Below the pieces are notes generated by a model. The model made no database searches and was not told the origin of the DNA. It saw only the letters and a list, made by a program, of their open reading frames with translations. Positions 16,641 to 26,015 of a stretch of 64,000 nucleotides of DNA are shown piece by piece. Numbering within the stretch: the stretch's first letter is position 1; every line of letters starts with the position of its first letter. The stretch is taken from the NCBI GenBank assembly GCA_021773565.1, contig JAJFJZ010000020.1, positions 248,001 to 312,000 of the forward strand, written 5' to 3'. The position numbers and the translations under genes are program-made. The DNA comes from Gammaproteobacteria bacterium (GTDB taxonomy: Bacteria > Pseudomonadota > Gammaproteobacteria > Pseudomonadales > Azotimanducaceae).

Positions 16641-18825
16641 GAATGTCAGTTAGCCCCAGAATAAAAGCATATTCAAGCGCCTTTCTTTCGTAAGGTTTGA
16701 ATCGTCCACTTGCGCCTCCATGCCCCGAGGCCATATCCACATCAAAAATTAGCAGATTGTCATCCGTTTTCATCTCACGCAGTTTTGCGACCCATTTTGC
16801 GGGTTCGAAATACTGCACCTGTGAATCGTGAAAGCCACTTGTAACCAACAAGGCAGGATAGGCTTTCCTTTCAACGTTATCGTAGGGCGAGTAACCTTTC
16901 ATATAGGCATAGTAGTCTGGATCACGTGGGTCTCCCCATTCATCCCACTCATTACTTGTAAGTGGAATGCTCTCATCCAGCATGGTCGTTAGTACGTCAA
17001 CAAAAGGCACGCCTGCTATCATGCCCCGGTACAATTCAGGCGCCATATTGAGTACCGCACCCATAAGCAAACCACCTGCACTGCGTCCCTCAGCAAATAC
17101 TCTTTGCGAATCGCCATAACCGAGCCGCACCAACTCTTTGGTAACGTCAATGTAGTCTGTGAACGTATTCAACTTGTTAAACAGTTTGCCATCTTTGTAC
17201 CAATCTACGCCCATGGCCTGGCTGCCGCGAATATGGCTGATGGCGTATACAAAACCCCTATCCAGAAGAGGGAGAATATCCGCACGAAAATAGGGCGTTA
17301 CATTGGCCCCGTATGATCCATAGCCGTATTGGTACAAAGGATTAGTACCGTCTTTTTTGAAGCGATCCTTGCGGTAGACTATTGTCACAGGCACCTGTGC
17401 GCCATCCCTTGCTGCTACGAAAATTCGCTCGCTTGCATAATTTGCAGAAACAAAACCACCAGGGATGACCCTTTGTTTGAGCAACCTTCGGGATTTTCCT
17501 ACCAGATCGTACTCGTAGACGGATTCAGGTGTGGTCAAACTACTATAATTTATCCGCAGCGTTTTTGCTGTGCTGTCTACGTTGGTCTCAAAAGAAGCGG
17601 AAAAAGCCTGTTCTGCAAAGTCCAGGAAGTAATCAGCTTTACCCTGGTTTTTTTCCTCTAGTGGAATTATCCGCATTTCAATCACGGCATTGCGCATGTT
17701 GTTCAAAATAAGAAAATCCTGCAGTACCAGAAAATCAGAAATATAGGTGTTTGCATCATGCGCCACCACTTCCTGCCACAGGGAACGATCTTTTGCATCA
17801 TTTTCGCGGACACGCATTATTCGAAAGTTTGGTGCGTTCCAGTTGGTGCGGACGTAAAAATAATCTCCCGACTTTTTTATCGTATATTCGTGGTTGTTCC
17901 GGATAGGGTGAAAAATGTGTACGTCAGCGTCCGGGTTGTTAGCATCTATCAGTGAGACGCCAGTTTGCAGGGTGTGCGTGTGGCTAATCAGTATCTTGCT
18001 CTCATCCAGAGACTTGGTAATGCCCGTATAATACGTATGATCCTGTTCTTCAAACACCAGTATATCTTCAGATTGCGGCGTTCCCAGGGTGTGGCGAAAT
18101 ACCTGATATTCCAGTAATGTTTGTTTGTCCTTGCCGATGTAATAGAGTGTTTTATTATCGTTAGACCACACCAGCTCGTTGGCAACACCCTCAAGTTTAT
18201 CTGTTAGCATGCGGCCGGTGTTAAGGTCTTTAAACTCGATCGTATATATGCGTCTACCCAGCGTATCTGTCGCAAAAGCCATTATCTGACTATTCGGACT
18301 TACAGCCAGTGCACCCAAAGAAAAATACGCCTGGCCAGCTGCCATCTTGTTCAGGTCGAGCAGCGGTTCTTCTGGTGCCTGCATGGTTTGCGGACGCCGA
18401 AAGTAACGCTTAAACTCCATGCCGGTGCTGTAGCGCGAGTAATACCAGTAGTCGTGGTATTTGAAGGGAACCGAGTCTTCCTCCTGCTCAAGGCGACCGA
18501 CTAATTCCTGATACAGCTTTTCCTGGAAGCCTTCGCTCGCTTGCATAACCTTTTTTGTGTAGGCATTTTCAGCTTCCAGATGTGCAATTACCGCTGCGTC
18601 GGTGCGCGTATCGTCACGTATCCAATAATAGTTATCTATACGCCGGTCACCATGAATACTTACATCACGGGCAACTTTTTTAGCTATGGGTGGTATTGGT
18701 TGTGAACCCTTTTCATCCATGGATTCCTGTTGGCACGCACAAAGAAATATTACGAGAAACAACGTCACACCTCGACTGCAATTACGCGAAACATTTTTTT
18801 CAAGCCCTAAAAGGTCAATCAACAT
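16633..18825 (-). CDS. Prolyl oligopeptidase family lipoprotein (oligopeptidase B-like)
   Basis: A 730-residue S9 serine peptidase. A lipoprotein signal is seen at the N-terminus (LFLVIFLCACQQ, lipobox around Cys29), so the enzyme is probably anchored in the envelope instead of cytoplasmic like E. coli PtrB. The propeller domain begins VARDVSIHGDRRIDNYYWIRDD and runs to about residue 440. The hydrolase domain carries YQYGYGSYG, the nucleophile in EGRSAGGLLMG (Ser near 578), Asp in ALLVTSGFHDSQVQ and His in DMASGHGGASGR. S9A members cut short peptides after basic or proline residues. It overlaps both neighbours (11 bases with the symporter, 8 with the desaturase), so peptide hydrolysis and solute uptake may be coupled. 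Confidence 0.88.
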   Translation of the reverse strand: MLIDLLGLEKNVSRNCSRGVTLFLVIFLCACQQESMDEKGSQPIPPIAKKVARDVSIHGDRRIDNYYWIRDDTRTDAAVIAHLEAENAYTKKVMQASEGFQEKLYQELVGRLEQEEDSVPFKYHDYWYYSRYSTGMEFKRYFRRPQTMQAPEEPLLDLNKMAAGQAYFSLGALAVSPNSQIMAFATDTLGRRIYTIEFKDLNTGRMLTDKLEGVANELVWSNDNKTLYYIGKDKQTLLEYQVFRHTLGTPQSEDILVFEEQDHTYYTGITKSLDESKILISHTHTLQTGVSLIDANNPDADVHIFHPIRNNHEYTIKKSGDYFYVRTNWNAPNFRIMRVRENDAKDRSLWQEVVAHDANTYISDFLVLQDFLILNNMRNAVIEMRIIPLEEKNQGKADYFLDFAEQAFSASFETNVDSTAKTLRINYSSLTTPESVYEYDLVGKSRRLLKQRVIPGGFVSANYASERIFVAARDGAQVPVTIVYRKDRFKKDGTNPLYQYGYGSYGANVTPYFRADILPLLDRGFVYAISHIRGSQAMGVDWYKDGKLFNKLNTFTDYIDVTKELVRLGYGDSQRVFAEGRSAGGLLMGAVLNMAPELYRGMIAGVPFVDVLTTMLDESIPLTSNEWDEWGDPRDPDYYAYMKGYSPYDNVERKAYPALLVTSGFHDSQVQYFEPAKWVAKLREMKTDDNLLIFDVDMASGHGGASGRFKPYERKALEYAFILGLTDIHE

Positions 18826-20254
18826 TTCTCACTCCATCACCTTTGTTTGCCGTGAATTTGCTCACAATGACTATACAAAAGAAACCCACCAAAAACCCCG
18901 GAACAATCTCGTACAACTCATAAAACACGGATTTTAGCGGGCTTGCTACCCAAATAACGGAGGTAAGAAAACCACCTGATATACCAGCAACCGCGCCTTG
19001 TAATGTTAGGCCTCGATAATAGAACAAACACAGTGCAAGGGGGCCAAAAGCTGCACCGAGACCGGACCAGGCAAACAGCACAAACCAAAACAATAGAGCG
19101 CTGCCCTGTAGGGCAAAAGCAATGCCTGCAATACCGATTATCAATGTGGTTATTTTTCCAAAACGTACCAGTTGCTGTTCACTATAGGCAACACGGCGAA
19201 TGCTCTGCATCCAATCACGTACGACAGCGGAGGAAGCCAGGAGTAATAAACTGTCTACAGTTGACATGATCGCGGCCAAAACAACGACCATCAACAGCCC
19301 TGTTACCGCTTCGGGAAACAGTTGGCCAGCAAGGAGCGGGAAAACCGTCTCGGCATCTTCTAGTCCAGGGAGCAACACTCTACCCGCCAATCCGGTGAGC
19401 ACCGCACCACAACCATAGAAAAATATCACACCTACAGATATCCCGGCCGCAGACTTTATGCTGGCCTCACTTTCTATCGACATAAACCGAACCAAAAGCT
19501 GGGGTACGCCAAGAAAGGGCATACCAATCGCTGCAAAACTGAGTATGGCAATCCAGCCCGCAAGTGCATTGCCCTGGGGTCCCCAGGCACTTAACAATTG
19601 CTGGTCTATGTTGGATAGTCCATTCAACATGACGGACAAGCCACCGATTTCAGTAATTGCCACCACCGGTACCAGAATCAAACCCCCGAGCATGAGCAGG
19701 CCCTGTACCAGATCGGTATACGCCACCGCCTTAAAGCCACCAATAAAGGTGTAGGCCATGATTATTGAAGCGCCAACAAGCACCGCCAGCGTATAATCCA
19801 TACCGGTAAAACTCTGGAATGCCTTTCCGGTTGCAACCATCTGGGCGCTGACATAGGCACCCACCATCACAAGTATAATAAGCACACTCACTTTCCTGAT
19901 GAGTTGCGCTGAATCAATAAAAGGCGCAGACAGCATATCTGAAACGGTAATCGCGCCGGTCTTATCCCCAAGACGCTTGATTTTACGCGCAAGTAACAAC
20001 CAGACCAGACTTACACCAATCACTTCACCGGCAACAACCCAGAAGGCCTGAACGCCTACCACATAAGCCATGCCCGTAAGGCCCAGTATTAACCAGGCAC
20101 TTTCGCCCGTAGCGTTGGTACTAAAAGCTACCACCCAGGGTGGCAGACTTCTTCCCGCAAGATAAAATCCTTCCATCGAGCGCGACTGACCCCGGGTCCA
20201 CAATGCCAATCCAAATAATATGAACAGGTAAATGAAAAACACGAAATACATCAT
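18815..20254 (-). CDS. Sodium:solute symporter (PutP-like)
   Basis: A 479-residue polytopic transporter of the SSS family (about 12-13 helices), which imports a substrate with Na+. Signatures include WTRGQSRSMEGFYLAGRSLPPWV, FSTNATGESAWLILGLTGMAYV, MAYTFIGGFKAVAYTDLVQG and the late STVDSLLLLASSAVVRD. These resemble Na+/proline symporters most. It lies between the DsbA-like gene (six bases upstream) and the peptidase (overlapping), which fits uptake of proline or small peptides released by the S9 peptidase; that link is inference. Confidence 0.88.
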   Translation of the reverse strand: MMYFVFFIYLFILFGLALWTRGQSRSMEGFYLAGRSLPPWVVAFSTNATGESAWLILGLTGMAYVVGVQAFWVVAGEVIGVSLVWLLLARKIKRLGDKTGAITVSDMLSAPFIDSAQLIRKVSVLIILVMVGAYVSAQMVATGKAFQSFTGMDYTLAVLVGASIIMAYTFIGGFKAVAYTDLVQGLLMLGGLILVPVVAITEIGGLSVMLNGLSNIDQQLLSAWGPQGNALAGWIAILSFAAIGMPFLGVPQLLVRFMSIESEASIKSAAGISVGVIFFYGCGAVLTGLAGRVLLPGLEDAETVFPLLAGQLFPEAVTGLLMVVVLAAIMSTVDSLLLLASSAVVRDWMQSIRRVAYSEQQLVRFGKITTLIIGIAGIAFALQGSALLFWFVLFAWSGLGAAFGPLALCLFYYRGLTLQGAVAGISGGFLTSVIWVASPLKSVFYELYEIVPGFLVGFFCIVIVSKFTANKGDGVRNVD

Positions 20255-20260
20255 GCGTTT

Positions 20261-20923
20261 TTATACGCTTTCTGCTGTGGATATGGCGCACACTTTATCC
20301 AGCATTTGTGCCATTACTGCGGCATCCTGAGCTCCCGTTACCGGGTATTTATCATTTACAATGAAGGTAGGCACACCCTGAATCCCCATAGATGTGTATA
20401 TATTCTGCTCTGCCCGAACTTCATTAATGTATCGATCGCTATCCAGTATCCGGTCAATCTCATTAGCATCCAGGGAAAGCGCTTCGGCAATATTTTTCAG
20501 AACCGTCGGATCTGAAGGATTGGAACCCGCTTCAAAATAGGCCTTAAACAGGGCCAATGTAAATTCGTTTTGTCTGCCCTGTTCCCGCGCCCAGTGCAAT
20601 ATCCGGTGCGCCCTGAAGGTATTGTAAATTCGCTTTCCTTCTTCGTAACGTATAGTGATACCCAGTGTTTTGGCCATCTCAATCATCTGTTGACGCTGAC
20701 CGGGTGCGGCCCCTGCGTCTATGCCGTATTTTCTTTGCAAGTGCTCAGCAATGCCTTCACCTTCATCCGGCATAGTACGGTTCAGCTCAAACGGATGCCA
20801 TTGAAGCTCCACATCCACTGCGTTCTGCATTAGACCGAGCGCTTTTTCCAACTGTTTGCAACCGATGTAACACCACGGACATACCACATCAGAAACGATG
20901 TCAATTTTCAGTCGCGGCTTCAT
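20261..20923 (-). CDS. DsbA-family (FrnE-like) oxidoreductase
   Basis: A 220-residue cytoplasmic protein of the FrnE/2-hydroxychromene-2-carboxylate isomerase branch of the DsbA fold. The thioredoxin-like active site CPWC is at residues 15-18 (VVCPWCYIGCKQLEKAL), with a helical insertion and a cis-Pro region QGVPTFIVNDKYPVTGAQ. No signal peptide is seen, so it is not a periplasmic disulfide catalyst. FrnE relatives act as cytoplasmic redox proteins under oxidative stress. The gene overlaps the upstream SnoaL-like gene by four bases (ATGA) and precedes the symporter by six. Confidence 0.88.
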   Translation of the reverse strand: MKPRLKIDIVSDVVCPWCYIGCKQLEKALGLMQNAVDVELQWHPFELNRTMPDEGEGIAEHLQRKYGIDAGAAPGQRQQMIEMAKTLGITIRYEEGKRIYNTFRAHRILHWAREQGRQNEFTLALFKAYFEAGSNPSDPTVLKNIAEALSLDANEIDRILDSDRYINEVRAEQNIYTSMGIQGVPTFIVNDKYPVTGAQDAAVMAQMLDKVCAISTAESV

Positions 20924-21288
20924 TCGAGCGCTTTCGTGTACGTCGCCATATCAAAATAGTCACGCCACACCCTTATCTTGCCTTCGTGCATTTCAAACAC
21001 ACCGCAACACGGTAAATCCACGGAGATATCTCCCAGTTTCGTTCGATCCAGGCGTTCTGCAAATACTATGTTTTCATGCTCTGACAGATTTAGCACATCC
21101 CAGTTGGTTTGCGTCCAGTTTTTCAGAAAGGCGGCGATAAAACCCTGTACATTGGATTTTCCTGATACAGGGCCCATCGGCATATTATGGTAAGTGCCGT
21201 CTTCCGTGAAATAGTCCGCTAATTCAGCTGCGTCCAGCCTGGACCAGGCCGCTATAAAATCTCTGATTATGTCTGTATTTGTGCTCAT
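20920..21288 (-). CDS. Limonene-epoxide-hydrolase/SnoaL-like protein
   Basis: A 122-residue single-domain NTF2-like protein. It begins MSTNTDIIRDFIAAWSRLDAAELADYFTEDG without going further, then YHNMPMGPVSGKSNVQGFIAAF and FEMHEGKIRVWRDYFDM, typical of the limonene-1,2-epoxide hydrolase branch (Tyr/Asn/Arg/Asp constellation: RVWRDYFD). Such enzymes open small epoxides. The true start is ATG 21288, preceded by AGGAG; an upstream open frame to 21522 lies over the hexosaminidase gene and is not real. It is the first gene of the five-gene overlapping minus-strand operon ending at the desaturase. Confidence 0.82.
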   Translation of the reverse strand: MSTNTDIIRDFIAAWSRLDAAELADYFTEDGTYHNMPMGPVSGKSNVQGFIAAFLKNWTQTNWDVLNLSEHENIVFAERLDRTKLGDISVDLPCCGVFEMHEGKIRVWRDYFDMATYTKALE

Positions 21289-21343
21289 GGTTTTTCTCCT
21301 TACAGGCCCGAAGTATACTATGCTGCAATCTCGCCATAAGACA

Positions 21344-23458
21344 ATGGATATGCAGTTAATTCCTTGCGCACAATCGCTTACCTCAGGGACCGGTCGGCTA
21401 TGGCTGGATAGACTGCAAACCATCCCCGAAGTGGAGTGGATCGGTTGTAAAACCCCCCGATTGCAAAGAGCAGTACAGCGCCTGGAAAAACAGCTGTCAA
21501 CGCGACTGCCCCTGAGCATCAACTGCCTCGATAGCGCTCCGGATCACCCGACTTTGCACTGCGATGAAAGTTACCAATTGGAAGTTGATGCACAAACAGC
21601 CTGTATAAGAATCAATGCCAACTCCGAATGGGGCATTTTGCGCAGTTTTTCAACTGTGGCCCAATTGCTGACACCTGCTAATACCACGGGGCCGCCAAGC
21701 GGATTCGAAAGTTGCAAGATCACGGACACACCGGTTTTTTCCTGGCGGGGTCTCATGCTGGACCCCGCGAGACATTTTTTGTCTGTTTCCACTTTGCACG
21801 AAACCCTGGACCTCATGTTTTTGTTCAAATTGAACGTACTGCACCTGCATTTGACAGACGATCAGGGATTTCGTTTTTTTAGCCCAACATTTCCTGAACT
21901 TGCCCGGGTCGGGGGTAAGGGCGAGTATTACACCACCGAAGAACTAAAAGATCTGGTGCGCTGTGCAGCAGACCGCGGTATTCGTATTATTCCGGAACTG
22001 GACATTCCCGGACACTGCACCAGCTGGATCGCAGCAAGGCCGGACTGGGGAGCAGGCAAGCTTACCTCCACTAAAGGTCAACCATCGGCAAGGTTTGGTG
22101 GACACAAGGCATGCCTGGACCCGGTAAATCAACAGGTGTACAAGGCAATGGAAATCTTGCTTGGCGAGCTTGCAGATGTTTTTCCGGATGATTACGTGCA
22201 TTTGGGAGGAGATGAAGTTAATCCCGCCTGGTGGAATTCCAATCCTGATGTTCAACGTTTCATGCAAGCCGAACAACTGGATGGGATAACTGATCTGCAA
22301 AACCATTTCATGCTGCGTATTGTTCAATTGGCCAAAAAGCTGGGGAAAAAAATTGTCGGGTGGGATGAAATTTTGCACTCTGAACTCTCAAGATCGGTGC
22401 TTATACAAAGTTGGCGAAGTTCCAGGTATCGCGATATTGCTCTGGATAACGGCTTTGATTGTATATTTTCTTCCGCCTACTACCTCGACCTGTTCTACCC
22501 TGCAGACCTGCATTATAAATTTGTTCCAAATGCAGAAACACAAGCGCTAAAAAAACATGAGGATAATGTTCTCAACGATCCTCGCCTGGAGCACATCAAG
22601 GCGCTGGGTGATTGGCTGGCAAATTATCATGCTGAAGCTGCAAACAAACTGCGACCCTCAACACACCCAAAAGGAATCATCCTCGGGGGAGAAGCCTGCA
22701 TGTGGTCCGAGCTCGTATGTGATGACCTGTTACATACAAGAATCTGGAGCCGAATGCCTGTCATAGCTGAGCGATTATGGAGCGGTGCTCGTACAGCCAC
22801 GGACATTTATCCAAGGCTGGCACAAGCCTGGACCTGTATGGATTTTAACCTGGGCATTAACATCTATGGGCCGGTGAATACATTTGTTTCATCCTTTGAT
22901 GCCTCAAAATCCGACAGGTACCTGTTGTTAGTATTACTGTACAACCTCGAACCCGTAAAAGGGTATGCGCGTTTGCTGGGTGATCAGGCGGATGCACGTG
23001 TATCGGGTAACGAAGTGTCGACGGACAGACCATACCAACAGGACACCAGGCTGAATCGTGTCGTAGATCTGTTACCGCCCGAAAGTTTAGCTGCCCGAAC
23101 CACACTTCAACTCATTTTCGAACTTGCAGACTCTGATCAGCAGGATACGCGGCGTTCAGAAACCAAAAACACACTCAAAAAAAGTGCAGAAGACTGGTGC
23201 GCGCAATTAGACACGGTGCGTAAGTTACAACACCAGAATAGCGTGTTGGCGGAAATTGTTGCGTGTTCGGAAGCACTTGCCCAACTTGGTGTGCTGCTAA
23301 CCAGGTTGCTCGCCCTGGTCCCCAACAAAACAGCGCAGCCCGGGAAAATTCCACTGGATGTAATGGAGGCACTCAAACAGTTGAAAAAACCAGCGTGCGA
23401 ACTGGTAATTCCAGTAGCGATCGGACTTGAGGCGATGTATTCAGCCCCCGCCAACTGA
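21344..23458 (+). CDS. GH20 beta-N-acetylhexosaminidase
   Basis: A 704-residue glycoside hydrolase 20 enzyme that removes terminal beta-linked GlcNAc (or GalNAc) from chitin fragments or glycoconjugates. The catalytic Asp-Glu pair sits in YVHLGGDEVNPAWW (about D290-E291). Other family blocks are SWRGLMLDPARHFLSV, LHLHLTDDQGFRF, GIRIIPELDIPGHCTSW and GGEACMWSELV. The small GH20b-like domain occupies the first 120 or so residues. No signal peptide is evident, so it may act in the cytoplasm on imported chitooligosaccharides. The start is ambiguous between ATG 21320, 21344 and 21350; none has a strong ribosome-binding site. The product GlcNAc would feed the nagA-nagB route encoded 6 kb away. Confidence 0.87.
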   Translation: MDMQLIPCAQSLTSGTGRLWLDRLQTIPEVEWIGCKTPRLQRAVQRLEKQLSTRLPLSINCLDSAPDHPTLHCDESYQLEVDAQTACIRINANSEWGILRSFSTVAQLLTPANTTGPPSGFESCKITDTPVFSWRGLMLDPARHFLSVSTLHETLDLMFLFKLNVLHLHLTDDQGFRFFSPTFPELARVGGKGEYYTTEELKDLVRCAADRGIRIIPELDIPGHCTSWIAARPDWGAGKLTSTKGQPSARFGGHKACLDPVNQQVYKAMEILLGELADVFPDDYVHLGGDEVNPAWWNSNPDVQRFMQAEQLDGITDLQNHFMLRIVQLAKKLGKKIVGWDEILHSELSRSVLIQSWRSSRYRDIALDNGFDCIFSSAYYLDLFYPADLHYKFVPNAETQALKKHEDNVLNDPRLEHIKALGDWLANYHAEAANKLRPSTHPKGIILGGEACMWSELVCDDLLHTRIWSRMPVIAERLWSGARTATDIYPRLAQAWTCMDFNLGINIYGPVNTFVSSFDASKSDRYLLLVLLYNLEPVKGYARLLGDQADARVSGNEVSTDRPYQQDTRLNRVVDLLPPESLAARTTLQLIFELADSDQQDTRRSETKNTLKKSAEDWCAQLDTVRKLQHQNSVLAEIVACSEALAQLGVLLTRLLALVPNKTAQPGKIPLDVMEALKQLKKPACELVIPVAIGLEAMYSAPAN

Positions 23459-23467
23459 GAATTGGTG

Positions 23468-23998
23468 TCAGGGAACCAATTCTACGAAACCATAACGATT
23501 TGGCATCTCAACCCGAGGCAGGGATATTTCATCGAGCGTATCACTATGCCCCAAAATTCCATTTAGTTTCAAAACATATGCGGTAATTGCATATACCTCA
23601 TCAACAGAAAGAGACTTTTCCTGGTTATAGGGCATCGCCCTGGCAATGTAGTCATACAGCGTTGTTGCATATGGCCAAAAGCTCCCAACGGTTTTTACCG
23701 GCTGCCCCGAAGCAAGACTATTCAAACCACCAACCAATAAGTTTCCAGCCTGTTTACCATCAATTCCGTGACAGGATGCACACTTGATTTTGTACAACTG
23801 TTCCCCGGCAAACACAGAGCCATTACCGCGCGGCAAACCTGATCCATCCGGGGATACAATGGACGCTTTCACATCGCTCATTTTAGTTCCCAAAGCCGGT
23901 TTCAGCGCATGAGAAAGTTGCTCGCCAACAGCTCCCGGTGCTGCACCAGCCAGCAGTAATGCAGCAATCAATACAAAAATGTGATTACGCAAAGGCAT
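23468..23998 (-). CDS. soxD: Short SoxD-like cytochrome c subunit
   Basis: A 176-residue exported cytochrome c. The signal peptide covers residues 1-24; one heme site CASCH is at 73-77 and a likely axial Met is in RAMPYNQE (about 125). It overlaps the soxC-like gene by 14 bases, so it is the electron-accepting partner of that molybdoenzyme. The classical Paracoccus SoxD is about twice as long with two hemes; this is a short mono-heme version closer in size to SorB or to the N-terminal half of SoxD. The role is to pass electrons from sulfane/sulfite oxidation to other cytochromes c. The symbol is by context. Confidence 0.78.
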   Translation of the reverse strand: MPLRNHIFVLIAALLLAGAAPGAVGEQLSHALKPALGTKMSDVKASIVSPDGSGLPRGNGSVFAGEQLYKIKCASCHGIDGKQAGNLLVGGLNSLASGQPVKTVGSFWPYATTLYDYIARAMPYNQEKSLSVDEVYAITAYVLKLNGILGHSDTLDEISLPRVEMPNRYGFVELVP

Positions 23999-25238
23999 TT
24001 TTTACTTCTCCCAGCGCTGTTACCTGCCAGCTTTGAATACCGTTGTAGTGATAAAAACCGGCCCTGGAATAACGCTGCAAGGCAGCACTTCTTGTGGGTT
24101 GAATATTACCCCTGTTATCCGTTGCCCGGCTTTGTAGTACGGCAGGTGCCCCACTCCATTGCCAGGGAATTCTGAAGCGTGTTAGCGCCAGGGATTTGGG
24201 CTCGGATTGCAATACTGCTTCTGCCCAGGTCTTGCCTCCATCTGCACTCACCTCTACCTTGCTAATAGCACCCTCTCCCGACCAGGCAAGCCCCGAGATT
24301 TCATATACACCTTTTCGGTTTAATTGCATTTTTCCCGAAGGGCTGGTTATCAGTGATTTTACTTCCATCCGCAGAGAAAACATTTCTGCGGTCCCATCCT
24401 TAAGCAGGTCGGTATACTTGCTGGTTTCATCTCTCGTATAGGCAGGTGTATTCTGCACTTTCAAGCGCTGTAACCATTTCACGCTGATATTCCCTTCACA
24501 ACCGGGCAAAAAAAGCCGCATGGGATAACCTTGAGAGGGGCGTATAGGTTCTCCATTTTGATACATGGCAAGCATGGCATTGTCCAACATATATTTCATG
24601 GGGACGCTGCGAGTAAGTGCAGCAGCATCGGCACCTTCCCCAATAACCCAACCGGCACTACTTTCAAGGCCCGCCTCATCCAGCAAATAGTGCAATGGAA
24701 CACCGGTCCATTCAGCACAGGAAACCAGGCCGCTTAAAGCACCCGCTGTTACATTAGCCGGAGATGCCAGCGTGTTTCGATAGCTGTTTCCAGAACACTC
24801 CAGAAAATACACATACGTTTCCATTGGATATGCGTGCAAGTCTTCGTAGCTAAAGCGCAAGGGTCGTTTCACCGCGCCAACTATCGTTAAGCTGTGCCTG
24901 TCAGGATTAATAGCCGGGATACCACTGTGATGTCTTTCAAAATGCAGGCTGTTTGGAGTTATCGTGCCGTTAAGTTTCTGCAGAGGTGTTGAAGACGAAC
25001 CTGCACCTGCGCCAAACTCATGTCCGCCAACCCGTTCACGGCTCAGATCAGCGAAAGCGGATTGCGCGCCATATTTACCCGGCGACTCTCCGGCACGCGT
25101 CATCCATTCTTCTTCAGCCTGCGCGGGTGCGAGGAACCCGGCCGCAAGACCTACACCCGAAGCTTTCAGCAAGGCGCGCCGGTTTAATATTCCACCACCT
25201 GCACTGAAATCCGCCATGGCTTCCACCCTTTCTGACAT
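23985..25238 (-). CDS. soxC: SoxC-type sulfite/sulfane dehydrogenase, molybdenum subunit
   Basis: A 417-residue periplasmic enzyme of the sulfite oxidase family. A Tat-type signal is present (NRRALLKASGVGLAAGF, cleavage near AQA-EE). The molybdenum-coordinating Cys is in YVYFLECSGNSY (C148). The domain continues with GCEGNISVKWLQRL and a C-terminal dimerisation domain (GEGAISKVEVSADGGKTWAEA). In Sox systems SoxCD oxidises the SoxY-bound sulfane sulfur, making oxidation complete without sulfur globules. It lies with its cytochrome but about 23 kb from soxB, so the Sox functions are split over at least two transcripts here. Confidence 0.88.
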   Translation of the reverse strand: MSERVEAMADFSAGGGILNRRALLKASGVGLAAGFLAPAQAEEEWMTRAGESPGKYGAQSAFADLSRERVGGHEFGAGAGSSSTPLQKLNGTITPNSLHFERHHSGIPAINPDRHSLTIVGAVKRPLRFSYEDLHAYPMETYVYFLECSGNSYRNTLASPANVTAGALSGLVSCAEWTGVPLHYLLDEAGLESSAGWVIGEGADAAALTRSVPMKYMLDNAMLAMYQNGEPIRPSQGYPMRLFLPGCEGNISVKWLQRLKVQNTPAYTRDETSKYTDLLKDGTAEMFSLRMEVKSLITSPSGKMQLNRKGVYEISGLAWSGEGAISKVEVSADGGKTWAEAVLQSEPKSLALTRFRIPWQWSGAPAVLQSRATDNRGNIQPTRSAALQRYSRAGFYHYNGIQSWQVTALGEVKNAFA

Positions 25239-25296
25239 TGAAGATTTTTTATTTAATCACACCCGGGCTATGTGATGTAATATTTTACGAATACAC

Positions 25297-25809
25297 CTAC
25301 TTCAGATTATCCAGAGCAGCACGCACTTCCCCATCCCATTGTTCAGCTACCTTGCTGCCCGCTGGAAGGTTAGTCCAACCCCGCCTGTAGATAACGCTGC
25401 CCTCGCCATCCACGACCATCAGCCCGGGGATAAACTTCACATCATACTGTTTGGCAATATCGTCCGCCTCTGCAATCGCAACCAGGGGAAAGTCCAGACC
25501 ATCAACATAAGCTTTTGGATCGCCCTTGCCTCTTTCCAGGGCATTAAACGTAACAATTTGCACGCCCTGCCCGGCGTAATCAGCCTGAATCCTACCCGCA
25601 TAAGGCATAAATGCCTTGCAATACGGGCACCATGTTGCCCAGAAAACCAGAACGGCTGGTTTTTCGTTTAATACCTCGGGAAATTTAACCTGTGTACCAT
25701 CAACAAGGTTGTTACCCTTCCAGGAAGGTGCAACATCACCAATTTGTACCCCGGTTAAGGCGCTTGAAAATAACACAGACAGAATAATTGCACTCAGCTT
25801 TTTGATCAT
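25297..25809 (-). CDS. TlpA-like thioredoxin (SoxW-like by context)
   Basis: A 170-residue protein with an N-terminal signal (IILSVLFSSALTGV) and a TlpA/ResA-type thioredoxin domain. The active site WCPYC is at residues 60-64 (VFWATWCPYCKAFMPYAG); the cis-Pro region is KFIPGLMVVDGEG. It is 58 bases upstream of soxC on the same strand. In sox clusters such thioredoxins (SoxW) keep cysteines of SoxY or the c-type apocytochromes reduced, which is the likely job here. A general cytochrome-maturation role is an alternative. Confidence 0.82.
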   Translation of the reverse strand: MIKKLSAIILSVLFSSALTGVQIGDVAPSWKGNNLVDGTQVKFPEVLNEKPAVLVFWATWCPYCKAFMPYAGRIQADYAGQGVQIVTFNALERGKGDPKAYVDGLDFPLVAIAEADDIAKQYDVKFIPGLMVVDGEGSVIYRRGWTNLPAGSKVAEQWDGEVRAALDNLK

Positions 25810-26015
25810 AGATTGTACTCAGAGTTGTGGAATCGGCCCAATTGGAGTCCCCACGTTTTGACTGCCATAGTCGAAGGAGGTTCCCGCAGCACTACTGCCA
25901 GTATTTGAGGACATCTTCGCAATAACACCTCAATTCCTGTACATTGTGCTGCCATGCTGATACCCCGGTTTCACAAGACAATCCAACAGGAAAACTTACA
26001 GGAAGACCATTGCCA

